From: Nitratireductor sp. B36
GTDB taxonomy: Bacteria > Pseudomonadota > Alphaproteobacteria > Rhizobiales > Rhizobiaceae
Assembly: GCF_020833685.1 (NCBI RefSeq)
Contig: NZ_JACKZY010000004.1
Coordinates: forward strand, 248,001 to 312,000
Length of the DNA stretch: 64,000 nt
Direction of reading: 5' to 3'
Shown: piece by piece, positions 29,065-39,007 of the stretch
Position numbering within the stretch: position 1 is the first letter of the stretch
How the letters are laid out: each line of letters opens with the position of its first letter
The notes under the pieces: model-generated
Told to the model about the DNA's origin: nothing
The model's input: only the letters and a program-made list of their open reading frames with translations
Database searches by the model: none
Translations under genes and position numbers: made by a program

Positions 29065-29111
29065 ATCGGTCTCCCTGCTTTACCGACCCAACGCCGGGTC
29101 GTGCGATTGGT

Positions 29112-30281
29112 TCAAAGGGTTCTGGCGATCACCAGCTTCATGATCTCGTTGGTGCCGCCATAGATGCGCTGCACGCGGGCGTCGCGATACATGCGCGCGA
29201 TGGGATATTCGTTCATATAGCCATAGCCGCCATGGAGCTGCAGGCATTCATCGACCACTTTGCACTGCAGGTCGGTGAGCCAGTATTTGACCATGGAGGC
29301 GGTGGCGGTATCGAGATTTCCGGCGAGGTGACGTGCCACGCAATCATTGTAGAAAACGCGGCCGACCGTTGCCTCGGTTTTCAGTTCCGCCAGTTTGAAC
29401 TGGGTGTTCTGAAAGTCGATCACCTTCTGGCCGAAGGCCTTGCGCTCCTTCACATAGTCGAGGGTGACAGCCAGCGCGCGCTCGATCATGGCTATCGCCT
29501 GAGCGCCGATCAGGAGCCGCTCCTGCGGGAGTTGCTGCATGAGCTGCACAAAGCCCTGGCCTTCCTCATGACCGAGAAGATTGGCGGTTGGCACACGCAC
29601 ATCGTTGAAGAAGAGTTCCGAAGTGTCGTTGGACTTGAGGCCGATCTTGTCGAGATTGCGACCGCGCTCAAACCCTTCGGCCTCGTCGGTTTCGACCACG
29701 ATCAGGGATGTGCCCTTCGCGCCCTGGCTCGGGTCCGTCTTGGCGACCACGATGACGAGATTGGCTAACTGCCCGTTGGTGATGAAGGTCTTGGAACCGT
29801 TGAGGCGGTAATGGTTTCCGTCCTTCTCCGCCCGCGTTTTCACACCCTGAAGATCGGATCCGGCTCCGGGTTCGGTCATGGCGATCGCGCCGATCAGCTC
29901 GCCGCTCGCGAGCTTCGGCAGCCAGCGCTGCTTCTGCTCTTCCGAGCCGTAATGGAGGATGTATGGCGCGACGATGGCGTTGTGGAGCGCAATGCCGAAA
30001 CCATCGACGCCCACATGGCTGATCGCTTCGATGATCGCGCTTTCATGGGCGTAGGTGCCGCCCGCACCGCCATGCTCCTCCGGCATCGAGGCGCAGAGAA
30101 GGCCCGCAGCGCCAGCCTTCTCCCAGCTCGCGCGGTCGAAGATCTCCGCCTTCTCGAACGCTTCGTAGTGAGGCGCAATCTCTTCCATCAGGAAGCGGCT
30201 CGCCATGTCATAGAGCATGGCGACGTCTTCGCCGGCCCAGTCGGGCCGGGAAAGGCCAAGTACGGACTGTGGGTCTGCCAC
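29112..30281 (-). CDS. Acyl-CoA dehydrogenase, short form
   Basis: 389 residues from the GTG at 30281, which has AGGAGG 6 bases upstream. Standard acyl-CoA dehydrogenase domains: IGAIAMTEPGAGSDLQGVKTRA (FAD and substrate loop), KTFITNGQLANLVIVVAKTD, and a C-terminal LHGGYGYMNEYPIARMYRDARVQRIYGGTNEIMK with the adenine-binding and catalytic region. It introduces the alpha-beta double bond in acyl-CoA, passing electrons to ETF. It lies 47 bases upstream of the thiolase gene. Confidence 0.93.
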   Translation of the reverse strand: MADPQSVLGLSRPDWAGEDVAMLYDMASRFLMEEIAPHYEAFEKAEIFDRASWEKAGAAGLLCASMPEEHGGAGGTYAHESAIIEAISHVGVDGFGIALHNAIVAPYILHYGSEEQKQRWLPKLASGELIGAIAMTEPGAGSDLQGVKTRAEKDGNHYRLNGSKTFITNGQLANLVIVVAKTDPSQGAKGTSLIVVETDEAEGFERGRNLDKIGLKSNDTSELFFNDVRVPTANLLGHEEGQGFVQLMQQLPQERLLIGAQAIAMIERALAVTLDYVKERKAFGQKVIDFQNTQFKLAELKTEATVGRVFYNDCVARHLAGNLDTATASMVKYWLTDLQCKVVDECLQLHGGYGYMNEYPIARMYRDARVQRIYGGTNEIMKLVIARTL

Positions 30282-30352
30282 TCTACGCCTCCTCGCTGAC
30301 AACGCTGCGCACTAGCGTAGGCACGCTAGAACGAGCACGGCTTTCATACCAG

Positions 30353-32149
30353 TCAAAACGCCTCTTCCGGCAGGGCCATCATCGCGTCGGCGCCGGTGGA
30401 GATACGGGCGAGGTGCGCCGCCGTTTCGGGCATGACGCGCTCCATGAAATACCGGCCGGTGGCGATCTTGGCCTCAAGGAACGAGGCGTCGCCATTGGCA
30501 CCGGCGGCAATCTGCTCCTGCGCTTTCTTGACCATTCGGCCCCACATGTAGCCGAGCGCCACAAGGCCCATCAGATGCATGTAGTCATGGGAGGCCGCAC
30601 CCGCATTGTCAGGCTTCTGTACGGCGTTCTGCATCAGCCAGAGCGAAGCGGCCTGCAGGTCGTTGAGGCCTTTCTTGAGCGCCTTCGTGAAGGGGGCCAT
30701 CGCCTCGTCTCCACGATGGGCCTCACAGAAATCGCCGACTTCCTTGAAGAAGGCCTGTGCGGCGCGGCCACCTTTGGCCGGCAGTTTGCGGCCCACCAGG
30801 TCCAGCGCCTGAATGCCGTTCGCGCCCTCGTAGATCATGGCGATGCGTGCATCGCGCACGAACTGGCTCATGCCATGCTCTTCGATATAGCCGTGACCGC
30901 CGAAAAGCTGCTGCGCCATGACGGCGTGCTCGAACCCCTTGTCGGTGAGAACGCCCTTGATCACGGGCGTCATCAGCGCCAGGAGATCGGATGCCGCTTC
31001 GCGGTCCTTCTCGTCTTCGGAGAGATGCGCGATGTCGGATTTGAGCGCGGTCCACAGGATCAGCGCACGTCCGGCCTCGTTAAAGGCGCGCATCGTCATC
31101 AGGTTACGGCGCACATCCGGGTGGACGATGATCGGATCGGCCTTCTTTTCCGGCGCTTTCGCCCCTGTGAGCGAGCGGCCCTGAAGCCGTTCGCGCGCAT
31201 ATTCCACCGCACCCTGATACGCCGCTTCACCAATGGCATGGCCCTGGAGGCCGACTCCGAGACGCGCCTCGTTCATCATGGTGAACATGGCTTTCAATCC
31301 GCCATTCTCTTCACCAAGCAGATAGCCGGTCGCGTCGTCATAGTTCATGACGCAGGTGGCGTTGCCGTGAATGCCCATCTTTTCCTCGATGGCCCCGCAG
31401 GAAACGCCATTACGCGCACCGGGCGTGCCGGCATCGTCGACCATCACCTTCGGTACGATGAAGAGCGAGATGCCCTTCACGCCGGCGGGTGCGCCCTCGA
31501 TGCGGGCCAGAACCAGATGGATGATGTTTTCCGAGAGATCGTGTTCGCCCGCGGAAATGAAGATCTTCTGGCCGGAAATCCTGTAGCTTCCGTCGCCGTT
31601 TGGCACGGCTTTGGAAGTCAGGAGGCCGAGGTCGGTCCCGCAATGGGGCTCGGTCAGGTTCATGGTGCCGGTCCAGCTGCCTTCCACCATCTTCGGCAGC
31701 CACTTCTGCTTCTGCTCCTCGGTCCCATGCGCAAGGATCGCCGCGATGGCGCCCTGCGTGAGGCCGGGATACATCATCAGCGCCATATTGGCGGAAACCA
31801 GATACTCGCTGACGGCTGAATGCACCGTGTAGGGGAGGCCCTGGCCGCCATATTCCGCAGGCACGGAAAGGCCCAGCCAGCCGCCCTCGCAATATTGACG
31901 GTAGGCCTCGTCAAAACCTTTCGGCGTGGTCACGGAGCCATCGTCATGGCGGGTGCAGCCTTCCACGTCGCCAACCCGGTTGAGCGGCTGCATGACGTTT
32001 TCGGCCAATTTCGCACCTTCGCTCAGGATCGCCTCGACGATGTCCGGCGAGGCGTCGGCAAAGCCCGGCAGATTGTCATAATTGCCGTAGCCAAGAACAT
32101 CATTGAGCACGAACAGCGTATCGCGCACGGGCGCCCGGTAGGTCGGCAT
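30353..32149 (-). CDS. Acyl-CoA dehydrogenase, long form with C-terminal extension
   Basis: 598 residues from the ATG at 32149 ([15 protein letters not shown]), preceded by GGAGGAG. This is the long bacterial type (as DmdC and related long-chain enzymes), with a helical N-terminus, [65 protein letters not shown] and [17 protein letters not shown], plus an extra C-terminal helical domain from about 470. It is the first gene of the degradation block, and the palindromic MerR-type operator at 32220-32245 lies 71 bases upstream. Confidence 0.93.
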   Translation of the reverse strand: MPTYRAPVRDTLFVLNDVLGYGNYDNLPGFADASPDIVEAILSEGAKLAENVMQPLNRVGDVEGCTRHDDGSVTTPKGFDEAYRQYCEGGWLGLSVPAEYGGQGLPYTVHSAVSEYLVSANMALMMYPGLTQGAIAAILAHGTEEQKQKWLPKMVEGSWTGTMNLTEPHCGTDLGLLTSKAVPNGDGSYRISGQKIFISAGEHDLSENIIHLVLARIEGAPAGVKGISLFIVPKVMVDDAGTPGARNGVSCGAIEEKMGIHGNATCVMNYDDATGYLLGEENGGLKAMFTMMNEARLGVGLQGHAIGEAAYQGAVEYARERLQGRSLTGAKAPEKKADPIIVHPDVRRNLMTMRAFNEAGRALILWTALKSDIAHLSEDEKDREAASDLLALMTPVIKGVLTDKGFEHAVMAQQLFGGHGYIEEHGMSQFVRDARIAMIYEGANGIQALDLVGRKLPAKGGRAAQAFFKEVGDFCEAHRGDEAMAPFTKALKKGLNDLQAASLWLMQNAVQKPDNAGAASHDYMHLMGLVALGYMWGRMVKKAQEQIAAGANGDASFLEAKIATGRYFMERVMPETAAHLARISTGADAMMALPEEAF

Positions 32150-32219
32150 GAGACTCCTCCAGCTCTCGGATTTGCGCGCGAAAAGAGCTTTCGCGCAATG
32201 TCGCAAACGCTGTAGCAAA

Positions 32220-32245
32220 TTTTGACGTTTGCGTAAACGTCAAAA
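32220..32245. promoter_or_regulatory. Strong palindromic operator, probably for the adjacent MerR regulator
   Basis: TTTTGACGTTTGC followed by GTAAACGTCAAAA: two 13-base arms with one mismatch at the centre, no spacer. It sits between the MerR gene (stop at 32369) and the first acyl-CoA dehydrogenase. A related palindrome is at 50947-50968. LiuR-type MerR regulators of fatty-acid and branched-chain amino-acid breakdown bind similar TTGACGT-centred palindromes. Confidence 0.75.
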
Positions 32246-32368
32246 AATGACTCGAGACGCGACCAAGCCCCGCGCGGAATCGTTTCAGCGCGGTCGGATC
32301 AATGAAAGTGCAGCGGCGCTAACTGAATGAGGGGCGTTTGGTGTCGCCCGCCCGGATGCAGTGGGAAA

Positions 32369-32836
32369 TCAGCCGGCCTGACTGAAGGCCGTAGCGCCTT
32401 CCAGGCGAGCCGTTACGTCTGCGATCAGCTTCTTGAGCTCGGAAATTGCATCCTCGATGGAGCGCTGCTGTTTTTCGAGCCGCACCATCTGGCGTTCGGA
32501 TTTTCTAAGCACGAGTTTCAACTGCTCGACATTGCCCGCCTTACGATCCTTCTCGGGATCGTGCAGATCGAGCACTTCCTTGATATCGCTCAGAGAAAAT
32601 CCGATCTTCCGGCCGAGCAAAATCTGCTGGAGGCGAAGTTTGTCGTATCGCGAATAAAGGCGTGATGTGCCGATTCGCTCCGGCGTCAGGAGACCCTTGT
32701 CTTCGTAAAACCGCAATGCGCGAAGCGTGACGCCAAACTCGCGGGCCATCTCACCAATGCGGGTGTAGTCTTCGGAGTGGTTGGGAGAATCATTTCCCTC
32801 GGCGGCCTTTTCGACTGCCTTTGCAATGTTCGTCAT
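32369..32836 (-). CDS. MerR-family regulator, probably of fatty acid or branched-chain acyl-CoA degradation
   Basis: 155 residues from the ATG at 32836 (MTNIAKAVEK). After a short N-terminal tail comes the winged helix YTRIGEMAREFGVTLRALRFYEDKGLLTPERIGTSRLYSRYDKLRL and a long coiled-coil dimerisation helix (EQLKLVLRKSERQMVRLEKQQRSIEDAISELKKL). No cysteine metal site is present, so it is not a metal sensor. Its place at the head of the beta-oxidation block and the nearby palindrome suggest a LiuR-like role. A frame-open start at 32890 cannot be excluded. Confidence 0.8.
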   Translation of the reverse strand: MTNIAKAVEKAAEGNDSPNHSEDYTRIGEMAREFGVTLRALRFYEDKGLLTPERIGTSRLYSRYDKLRLQQILLGRKIGFSLSDIKEVLDLHDPEKDRKAGNVEQLKLVLRKSERQMVRLEKQQRSIEDAISELKKLIADVTARLEGATAFSQAG

Positions 32837-33273
32837 GATCACTGTTCCGTATCGAATGAACACTCCGGTGGGGGGCCGGAATGATGCCATGTCTGTTGGT
32901 CAAGCGTCGCTGATGGCGAAGATTGTGCCACGCAGACATGATTTGAAGGCGGGCTTATGCGTTGCAGAATACGGCATTACAAGGGCCTGACGCCAAATTG
33001 TGAACGTCTTGCCAACAACCTTTTCGACCGATTTCCGCGCGTATGATTAATCCCCGGTAAGAAATATTAACTTCGTGTTTACCATGATCGGGGAATTGTG
33101 GGTTCGTCAGTAGACCGTGCCCGTTCGCTTTTGTCGCCTCGGGCATGGCAGCCTGACCGTGGGTGTCTTTGCGGCGTTTGTCTTCAGCCTTCCCGGCGTT
33201 CCAAAGCTCAAGGGCCCGCGTGGCAAGGACTATCGATGGCCAACCGGCAACCGGTGGAGAGGCGGGCGTTCCG
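32837..33273. other. Divergent promoter region between the MerR gene and podJ
   Basis: No gene is supported here. An open frame in phase with podJ starts at 33163, but the family N-terminus begins at 33274. A CtrA-like TTAA-N7-TTTA site lies at 33067-33081. Confidence 0.6.
33067..33081 (+). promoter_or_regulatory. Possible CtrA-binding site upstream of podJ
   Basis: TTAA, seven bases (CTTCGTG), TTTA, then CC. The CtrA consensus is TTAA-N7-TTAA, so seven of eight fixed bases match. Polarity genes in Alphaproteobacteria are often under cell-cycle control, which makes the position sensible, but a single near match can occur by chance. Confidence 0.35.
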
Positions 33274-36200
33274 ATGAACAACAAGCGTTCCTATCTGGAA
33301 AACATAAATGCCGGTCGTCGGCGGCGGCCAGGGGCGAACGCGTCTCTTGATGAGATAAGCCGAACGCTGGAGGAAATGGAGCATCGCCTCGGGCATGCAA
33401 CGGGTCGTTTCGACCGAAAAACGGAAGAGAATGAGGTTGCCCGTCGGATCCAGGAACTTTCCGAAACCGTCTCGCAGACCTATGCCCGTCCCATGGAGCG
33501 GTCGATGCCACACAGACGTAAGGCACCGCCGCACACGTCCTTTGAGCGCGCTGCGCATGAGCTCGAGCGCAGCCATAGGCAGGAACGCGAAATCGCTTCG
33601 ATCGGGAGCATTGCCAATGAGCTCAAGACCCTGAGAGCGGACCTGCGGGATGCGATGCGATCCGGGTTGAACGACGAGTTCTCCGTCTTGCGCCGTGAAC
33701 TGGCTGGCATCATGGCTTCCGTGCCTAACGCCGCGTTGAGCCGCGAGCTTGTGGTCGAGTTCGAGCGCTTGTCCAATGCCATTGGTCAGCTTGCTGAACG
33801 CAGCGATGACAAGAATGTCAAAATGCTCCGTTTGGAAATGGAGGAGCTGAAGTCGTCCATCTCCAACCTGGCGCGCGAAGAAACGCTGCGAGCGGTCGAT
33901 CAGCGCTGGGATGCACTGGATGATCGCTGGAGCGCGTTCGAGGATCGTGTTTCCAGTGATATACGCAAAAGCGATCCGGCGATTGAAATGCTGCATCAGC
34001 GCATCGAAGAGATTGCCCATGCGGTCAACAATCTCCCCGAGTCGCTTTCCATCCAGTCGCTTGAAGATCGTGTGCGCACACTGGCCGGCGCGCTTGATCA
34101 GCTGCTTGAGCGCAAGCAGCAAAGCAATCCCGAAATCTATGCGGCACTCGACGAGCGTCTGGATGAGATCAGCAGGGCGATCGCTGCCTCTGCTCCCAAG
34201 GCGCAGGCGGCCAATTTTGATCCACAGCCGTTTGAGCGCATTGAGGCGCGTATTTCGTCTCTGGCGAACCAGGTGTCGGAATTGCTCGCAGAGCGCGGAG
34301 GTGGCGAGGCAGTCGGGCAACTCAGCGACCAGCTCTATTCCTTGTCACAGCGCGTCGATGATATCGCCCGCCGTATCGACATGCCGGAACAGACCGTGGA
34401 ACGCCTTGCCGGACAGATTGCCGGCATCGCCGAGAAGCTGGACAACGCACCGCAGCCTCAGATTGCGGAGCACATGCTGCGCGGCATCGAAGACCGCTTC
34501 GCGCATCTTTCCCAAATGATCGAACAGCGACAGGGCGATGTGGTCGAGCAGAGCCGAACGCTGGTCGACGAGCTGGAACGCCGTCTTCAGGAAATTTCCG
34601 CCCGGATCGATGAGCGCAGCCATCCTGTTCAGGATGAGGCGGGCATCATGGCGACGATCGATGCCCGGTTCAACGAACTGGTCGCGCGTCTCGATACAGG
34701 CACCGGCGGGGGACGTGGTGATGGTGATGCACTGCGCGCATTGGAAGCTCGCCTTGACGACATCTCCGGACGCTTGCAGGCATCCTCAGCAAGCGCTTCC
34801 TCAGTTGATCCCGACGTGATTCGGAATCTCGAAGCGCAGGTGCGCAGCCTTTCCGAACATCTCTCGCGCCCGAATACCGACCTGCCGGAGTTCGAGGATC
34901 TGGGTCCGCGTCTGGAGAACATTGAACGGTCCATTCACGAGAACCGTGCCGCCGTTGTGGAAGCCGCACGGCACGCTGCGGAACAGGCGATCGGCGCCCT
35001 TGGCAACAGTGCACAGGCTGAAGCCTTCGATCGCGAACTGCGCGCGGAACTGCGAGCGCTTGAGGAACTCACGCGCAAGTCGGACGAACGCAACACCAAA
35101 ACCTTCGAGGCCATTCACGATACGCTTCTCAAAATTGTTGATCGGATCGGCGCTGTAGAGGGATCTGCCAAAGACGGGGGGCGGGGCGACGCTGCAAAGA
35201 TTGCCGTGGCAGCCGCCCCGTCGATCTCGCCTGATGAAGACGACCCTGCTGCAACAAGTGCTGCAGACTACGAGCCCGCGTCCAACCGCTCTCCCGCCGA
35301 AGCCGCCGCAGCCGCAGCACGCGCTGCATTGGATGAGGATGGTGAGAGGGAACAGGCAAAACCTGGACGTACATCTCTGCTCGGTGGCTTGTCCCGTGCC
35401 TGGAGCTCCCGAGGGGACAAGCAACACGTTGAATTGGAGGAGAATGCCGAAGGGCCGGTCGATTTCGAAGTCGATGCAAGTCTCGATGCGGTCGAACTTG
35501 ATGCAGAGCGCATCAATCAGCCGCTTGAACCAGGCTCAGGCGCCCCGGACCTCAACGCGATCCTGCGCCGCGTGCGTGACGAAAAGAAAGCGCCAGCGCG
35601 CGCGGAGACTGACGACGCAGCGAAATCGGACTTCATCGCAGCGGCGCGCAGGGCTGCTCAGGCTGCCGCTGCCGAGGCTGAAATCCTCAAAAAACGCCGC
35701 GGCGAGACGACAGAGGAACGCGGGGGCTTCGGTTTCGGCCGTCTCCTGAAACGCTCCAAGAAGCCTCTCATGGTCATGCTCGGAGCTGGTATCGTGGTCG
35801 CTGGCGGCTACCAGATGACCAAGATTTATCTGTCGAATTCGACCTCCATACCGACGCCGGTTGCCAGCGATAGCTTTTCGCCGGAAGCAGCATCTGTAGT
35901 GGCCAAGGCCGAAGATCGGCCCGTTCGCGTCCTTGATGAAAAGCCGTTGGAAGACGCGGCGGTGAGCGAAAGCGCTGACGAGACCGTGAACACTCTGGCC
36001 TCCATGCCGGACATGGATGGTCCCGCCGAGGGAAAATTTGAAGAACCGCTTTCGGTTGCTGAAGTGGACAATACACTTCCAGTGCCAATCTCGGAGGCGG
36101 TGCAGCCGGTTTCGCTGGATGAGATCCCCATGGATGCAGGGCCAGTACCCCTTCGGGAAGCGGCTGCTGAGGGAGATCCAAAAGCGTATTTCGAGATTGC

Positions 36201-36990
36201 CAGCCGTTATGCGGAAGGACGCGGAGCGGCGGCCAACATCTCAAAAGCCGTCGAATGGTACACAAAGGCCGCTGAAGCCGGCTTTGCTCCGGCTCAATAC
36301 CGCCTCGGTGATCTTTATCAAAAGGGAACCGGCGTCGACCGCGACGCGGCGAAAGCGAAAATGTGGTTCCAGCTTGCAGCACAGCAGGGCAATGCCGGTG
36401 CGATGCACAATCTGGGCGTTCTCTACGCCATGGGAGCTGATGGACCGGCCGACAACGCTTCCGCAGCTCGCTGGTTTCTGGAAGCGGCGGAGCATGGCGT
36501 CAAGGACAGCCAGTTCAACCTCGGCATTCTCTCTGCCAAAGGTATGGGCGTCCCGCAGGATCTGACGGAAGCGTATAAATGGTTCGCCATTGTTGCCAAT
36601 GGTGGCGACGCAGATGCTGCAAGCAAGCGCGATGAAATCGCCGCCGCTCTTTCGCCGGACAAGCTGGAACAGGCAAAGAACAAAACGGCTCTGTGGAAAG
36701 CCAAATCCGTCGATCCTGCTGCAAACATGGTGGATATCCCCGAATCCTGGCGTGAGAGCAGAGAGCTGACGGCCAGCGTGGACATGAAGAAGGCGGTCAC
36801 GAACATTCAGCTGATCTTGAACCAGCAGGGGTTTGATGCGGGCAAGCCGGACGGCATTATGGGCGCCAAAACAAAAACGGCGATCAGTGCTTTCCAGAAG
36901 GCCAACGGTCTGGCACCGACCGGAGAAGTGGATGAGGCGCTGGTGCGCGCCCTTCTGGAAAAGAACAAGGCCGCGGCAGCTGCCCAGTAA
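33274..36990 (+). CDS. podJ: PodJ-like polar organiser with coiled coils, Sel1 repeats and peptidoglycan-binding domain
   Basis: 1238 residues from the ATG at 33274 (MNNKRSYLENINAGR). Residues 20-690 are highly charged coiled coil (repeated LEDRVRTLAGALDQLLE, RIEARISSLANQVSELL type segments). An acidic, Ala-rich linker leads to a single membrane helix at about 831-853 (MVMLGAGIVVAGGYQ). The periplasmic part has Sel1-like repeats (YRLGDLYQKGTGVDRDAAKA, MHNLGVLYAMGADG, FNLGILSAKGMGVPQD; about 963-1110) and a C-terminal peptidoglycan-binding domain (IQLILNQQGFDAGKPDGIMGAKTKTAI). This order is that of PodJ, which marks the new or growing pole and guides polar growth and division in Rhizobiales. 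Confidence 0.85.
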   Translation: MNNKRSYLENINAGRRRRPGANASLDEISRTLEEMEHRLGHATGRFDRKTEENEVARRIQELSETVSQTYARPMERSMPHRRKAPPHTSFERAAHELERSHRQEREIASIGSIANELKTLRADLRDAMRSGLNDEFSVLRRELAGIMASVPNAALSRELVVEFERLSNAIGQLAERSDDKNVKMLRLEMEELKSSISNLAREETLRAVDQRWDALDDRWSAFEDRVSSDIRKSDPAIEMLHQRIEEIAHAVNNLPESLSIQSLEDRVRTLAGALDQLLERKQQSNPEIYAALDERLDEISRAIAASAPKAQAANFDPQPFERIEARISSLANQVSELLAERGGGEAVGQLSDQLYSLSQRVDDIARRIDMPEQTVERLAGQIAGIAEKLDNAPQPQIAEHMLRGIEDRFAHLSQMIEQRQGDVVEQSRTLVDELERRLQEISARIDERSHPVQDEAGIMATIDARFNELVARLDTGTGGGRGDGDALRALEARLDDISGRLQASSASASSVDPDVIRNLEAQVRSLSEHLSRPNTDLPEFEDLGPRLENIERSIHENRAAVVEAARHAAEQAIGALGNSAQAEAFDRELRAELRALEELTRKSDERNTKTFEAIHDTLLKIVDRIGAVEGSAKDGGRGDAAKIAVAAAPSISPDEDDPAATSAADYEPASNRSPAEAAAAAARAALDEDGEREQAKPGRTSLLGGLSRAWSSRGDKQHVELEENAEGPVDFEVDASLDAVELDAERINQPLEPGSGAPDLNAILRRVRDEKKAPARAETDDAAKSDFIAAARRAAQAAAAEAEILKKRRGETTEERGGFGFGRLLKRSKKPLMVMLGAGIVVAGGYQMTKIYLSNSTSIPTPVASDSFSPEAASVVAKAEDRPVRVLDEKPLEDAAVSESADETVNTLASMPDMDGPAEGKFEEPLSVAEVDNTLPVPISEAVQPVSLDEIPMDAGPVPLREAAAEGDPKAYFEIASRYAEGRGAAANISKAVEWYTKAAEAGFAPAQYRLGDLYQKGTGVDRDAAKAKMWFQLAAQQGNAGAMHNLGVLYAMGADGPADNASAARWFLEAAEHGVKDSQFNLGILSAKGMGVPQDLTEAYKWFAIVANGGDADAASKRDEIAAALSPDKLEQAKNKTALWKAKSVDPAANMVDIPESWRESRELTASVDMKKAVTNIQLILNQQGFDAGKPDGIMGAKTKTAISAFQKANGLAPTGEVDEALVRALLEKNKAAAAAQ

Positions 36991-37303
36991 GGCAGCCTGG
37001 CGCTTTGAACACAGCCGGCTTTAAATCGCGGTGTGGGTAAAGTCGCCCACATCCGGCGAACGCCCGCGATGTATTTCCGTTTGCGGGCGGGCGTTCGGGC
37101 AATGCCACCTGTCCGCCCGCCGCATTATGTGTGTCTGAATGGTCGCAGTTCACGTTTGCCGGGCAAGTCGTTCAATCTTTTCCCGATTTGGTGACAACTC
37201 GGTTTGACTTCGAGACCGTCAGAGCGCAGAACGGAAGCACGCATAATGCTTCCACATCTCGCCCGGCCTCTTCGCCGGGCAAACAATTATTCGGGTGCCG
37301 CGG
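36991..37303. other. 313-base gap between podJ and the TauE/SafE gene
   Basis: No gene is seen. It contains an inverted repeat with 10-base arms, GAACGCCCGC (37058-37067) and GCGGGCGTTC (37087-37096), and a smaller hairpin TGTGGG/CCCACA just before it (about 37032-37052). Neither is followed by a T-run. TTGACT at 37204 could be a weak -35 for the downstream gene. Confidence 0.55.
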
Positions 37304-38224
37304 GTGGGTATTTATCTCCCAATCGCCGAAATGTCCGTCAACGTGTTCGTGCTGCTGGCCATGGGCGGCGCGGTCGGCTTTCTCTCCGGCATGTTCGGCG
37401 TCGGTGGCGGATTTCTCATCACGCCGCTCCTGATCTTCTACAACATTCCTCCCGCCATTGCTGTTGCCACCGGCGCCAATCAGGTGATCGCATCGTCTTT
37501 CTCTGGCGCACTGGCGCATTTCAAACGCAAATCTCTTGATCTGAAGCTTGGCACCGTATTGCTGGCAGGCGGCATAGTCGGCGCATCTTTGGGTGTGTCC
37601 GTTTTTGCCTATCTGCGGCGTCTGGGGCAACTCGACCTGATTGTCTCTCTGCTCTATGTGGCGTTTCTTGGCGTGGTCGGCGGGCTGATGCTGATGGAAA
37701 GCCTGCGTGCCATCAGGCGCTCCCGTGGTGGCCAGACAGTGACATTGCGCAAGCCCGGCCAGCACAACTGGATTCACCGTCTACCCTTGAAGATGCGCTT
37801 TCGCGCCTCGAAGCTGTTCGTCAGTGTCATCCCTGTTCTGGCGCTCGGCGCCTTCATTGGCTTTCTGGCGTCGATCATGGGTGTGGGCGGCGGTTTCATC
37901 ATGGTGCCTGCGCTCATTTACCTCCTCAAGGTGCCCACCAATGTCGTGATCGGCACATCGCTGTTCCAGATCATCTTTGTGGCCGCTTTCACGACGATCA
38001 TTCATTCCACGGCCAACCAGACCGTCGATGTGGTCCTCGCTTTTCTTCTCATGGTGGGTGGAGTTGCCGGTGCCCAATACGGCGCGAGGGTGGGACAAAA
38101 GCTTCGCGGCGAGCAGTTGCGTGCGCTTCTTGCACTCCTCGTTCTGGCCGTGGCGCTTCGTCTGGGCTTCGATCTCTTCGTTCGGCCCGAGAGCGTCTAT
38201 TCGCTCTCAATGGCAGGGGGGTGA
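37304..38224 (+). CDS. TauE/SafE-family membrane permease (sulphite exporter type)
   Basis: 306 residues from the GTG at 37304 (GIYLPIAEMSVN). A GTG three codons earlier, at 37295, is possible. The duplicated TauE motifs are clear: GFLSGMFGVGGGFLITPLLIF and GFLASIMGVGGGFIMVPALIYLL, each starting a four-helix half. The family exports sulphite or other sulphur anions, or takes up sulphoacetate. It is followed after 3 bases by its usual TIGR02186 partner. Confidence 0.88.
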   Translation: MGIYLPIAEMSVNVFVLLAMGGAVGFLSGMFGVGGGFLITPLLIFYNIPPAIAVATGANQVIASSFSGALAHFKRKSLDLKLGTVLLAGGIVGASLGVSVFAYLRRLGQLDLIVSLLYVAFLGVVGGLMLMESLRAIRRSRGGQTVTLRKPGQHNWIHRLPLKMRFRASKLFVSVIPVLALGAFIGFLASIMGVGGGFIMVPALIYLLKVPTNVVIGTSLFQIIFVAAFTTIIHSTANQTVDVVLAFLLMVGGVAGAQYGARVGQKLRGEQLRALLALLVLAVALRLGFDLFVRPESVYSLSMAGG

Positions 38225-38227
38225 GCG

Positions 38228-39007
38228 ATGCGTTTTGCAATGTTGTCCACGCTTGCCCTTTTGATGCCCATGCTGGCTGCGCGGGCGCAGGACCACATCC
38301 CGGAGAATATCCAGATCGGCCTGTCCACGGATCAGGTCTCGATTACCTCGGATTTCAGCGGTGCGGAGCTCACGATATTTGGTGCGCTCGACAACGCTGA
38401 CCCATTGATTTCCCGGCAGGGGCGATACGACGTGATCGTGGTTCTGGAAGGGCCACCGCGTCCCGTGACGGTCCGCAAGAAAACCCGCGTCGCGGGCATG
38501 TGGATCAATACGGAATCGGTGATCTTCCGCGATGTTCCCGCCTCCTATTCCATGGCGCTCACGCGCGCACCGCAGGATATCACGGCCCCCGATGGCTATC
38601 GGCAATTGGCGCTGGGTGCAGACAATCTTCATCTTCAGCCGCTGGATTCAGATGGCGACCCGAAAACGATCGAGGAATTCACCCGTGCGCTGCGCGAACG
38701 CAAGGAAGCCGAGGGACTTTACTCGACGCGAGCGGGCGCGGTGCGGTTCCTGTCGCAAAGCCTTTTCAGGGCGTCGCTCAGGCTCGCCCCCAATGTCGCG
38801 GTCGGCACCCACAGGGCACGAGCCTTCCTGTTTCGCAATGGGATGTTCCTGCGTGAAACCTCGGCGCAACTCACCATCCGCAAGGCGGGGCTGGAGCAGC
38901 GCCTCTACCAGTTTGCCCATCAGAACAGCATGCTCTATGGCATTCTTTCCGTGCTGATTGCGATCGTTACTGGCTGGCTTGGGCGGCTGTTCTTCCGCAA
39001 GGATTGA
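38228..39007 (+). CDS. TIGR02186 family protein, partner of the TauE/SafE permease
   Basis: 259 residues with an N-terminal signal peptide (MRFAMLSTLALLMPMLAARAQ), a beta-rich periplasmic domain (ENIQIGLSTDQVSITSDFSGAELTIFG) and one C-terminal membrane helix (SMLYGILSVLIAIVTGWLGRLFF). In Alphaproteobacteria it regularly follows the permease gene. The function is unknown; a periplasmic accessory role is likely from topology and linkage. Confidence 0.85.
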   Translation: MRFAMLSTLALLMPMLAARAQDHIPENIQIGLSTDQVSITSDFSGAELTIFGALDNADPLISRQGRYDVIVVLEGPPRPVTVRKKTRVAGMWINTESVIFRDVPASYSMALTRAPQDITAPDGYRQLALGADNLHLQPLDSDGDPKTIEEFTRALRERKEAEGLYSTRAGAVRFLSQSLFRASLRLAPNVAVGTHRARAFLFRNGMFLRETSAQLTIRKAGLEQRLYQFAHQNSMLYGILSVLIAIVTGWLGRLFFRKD

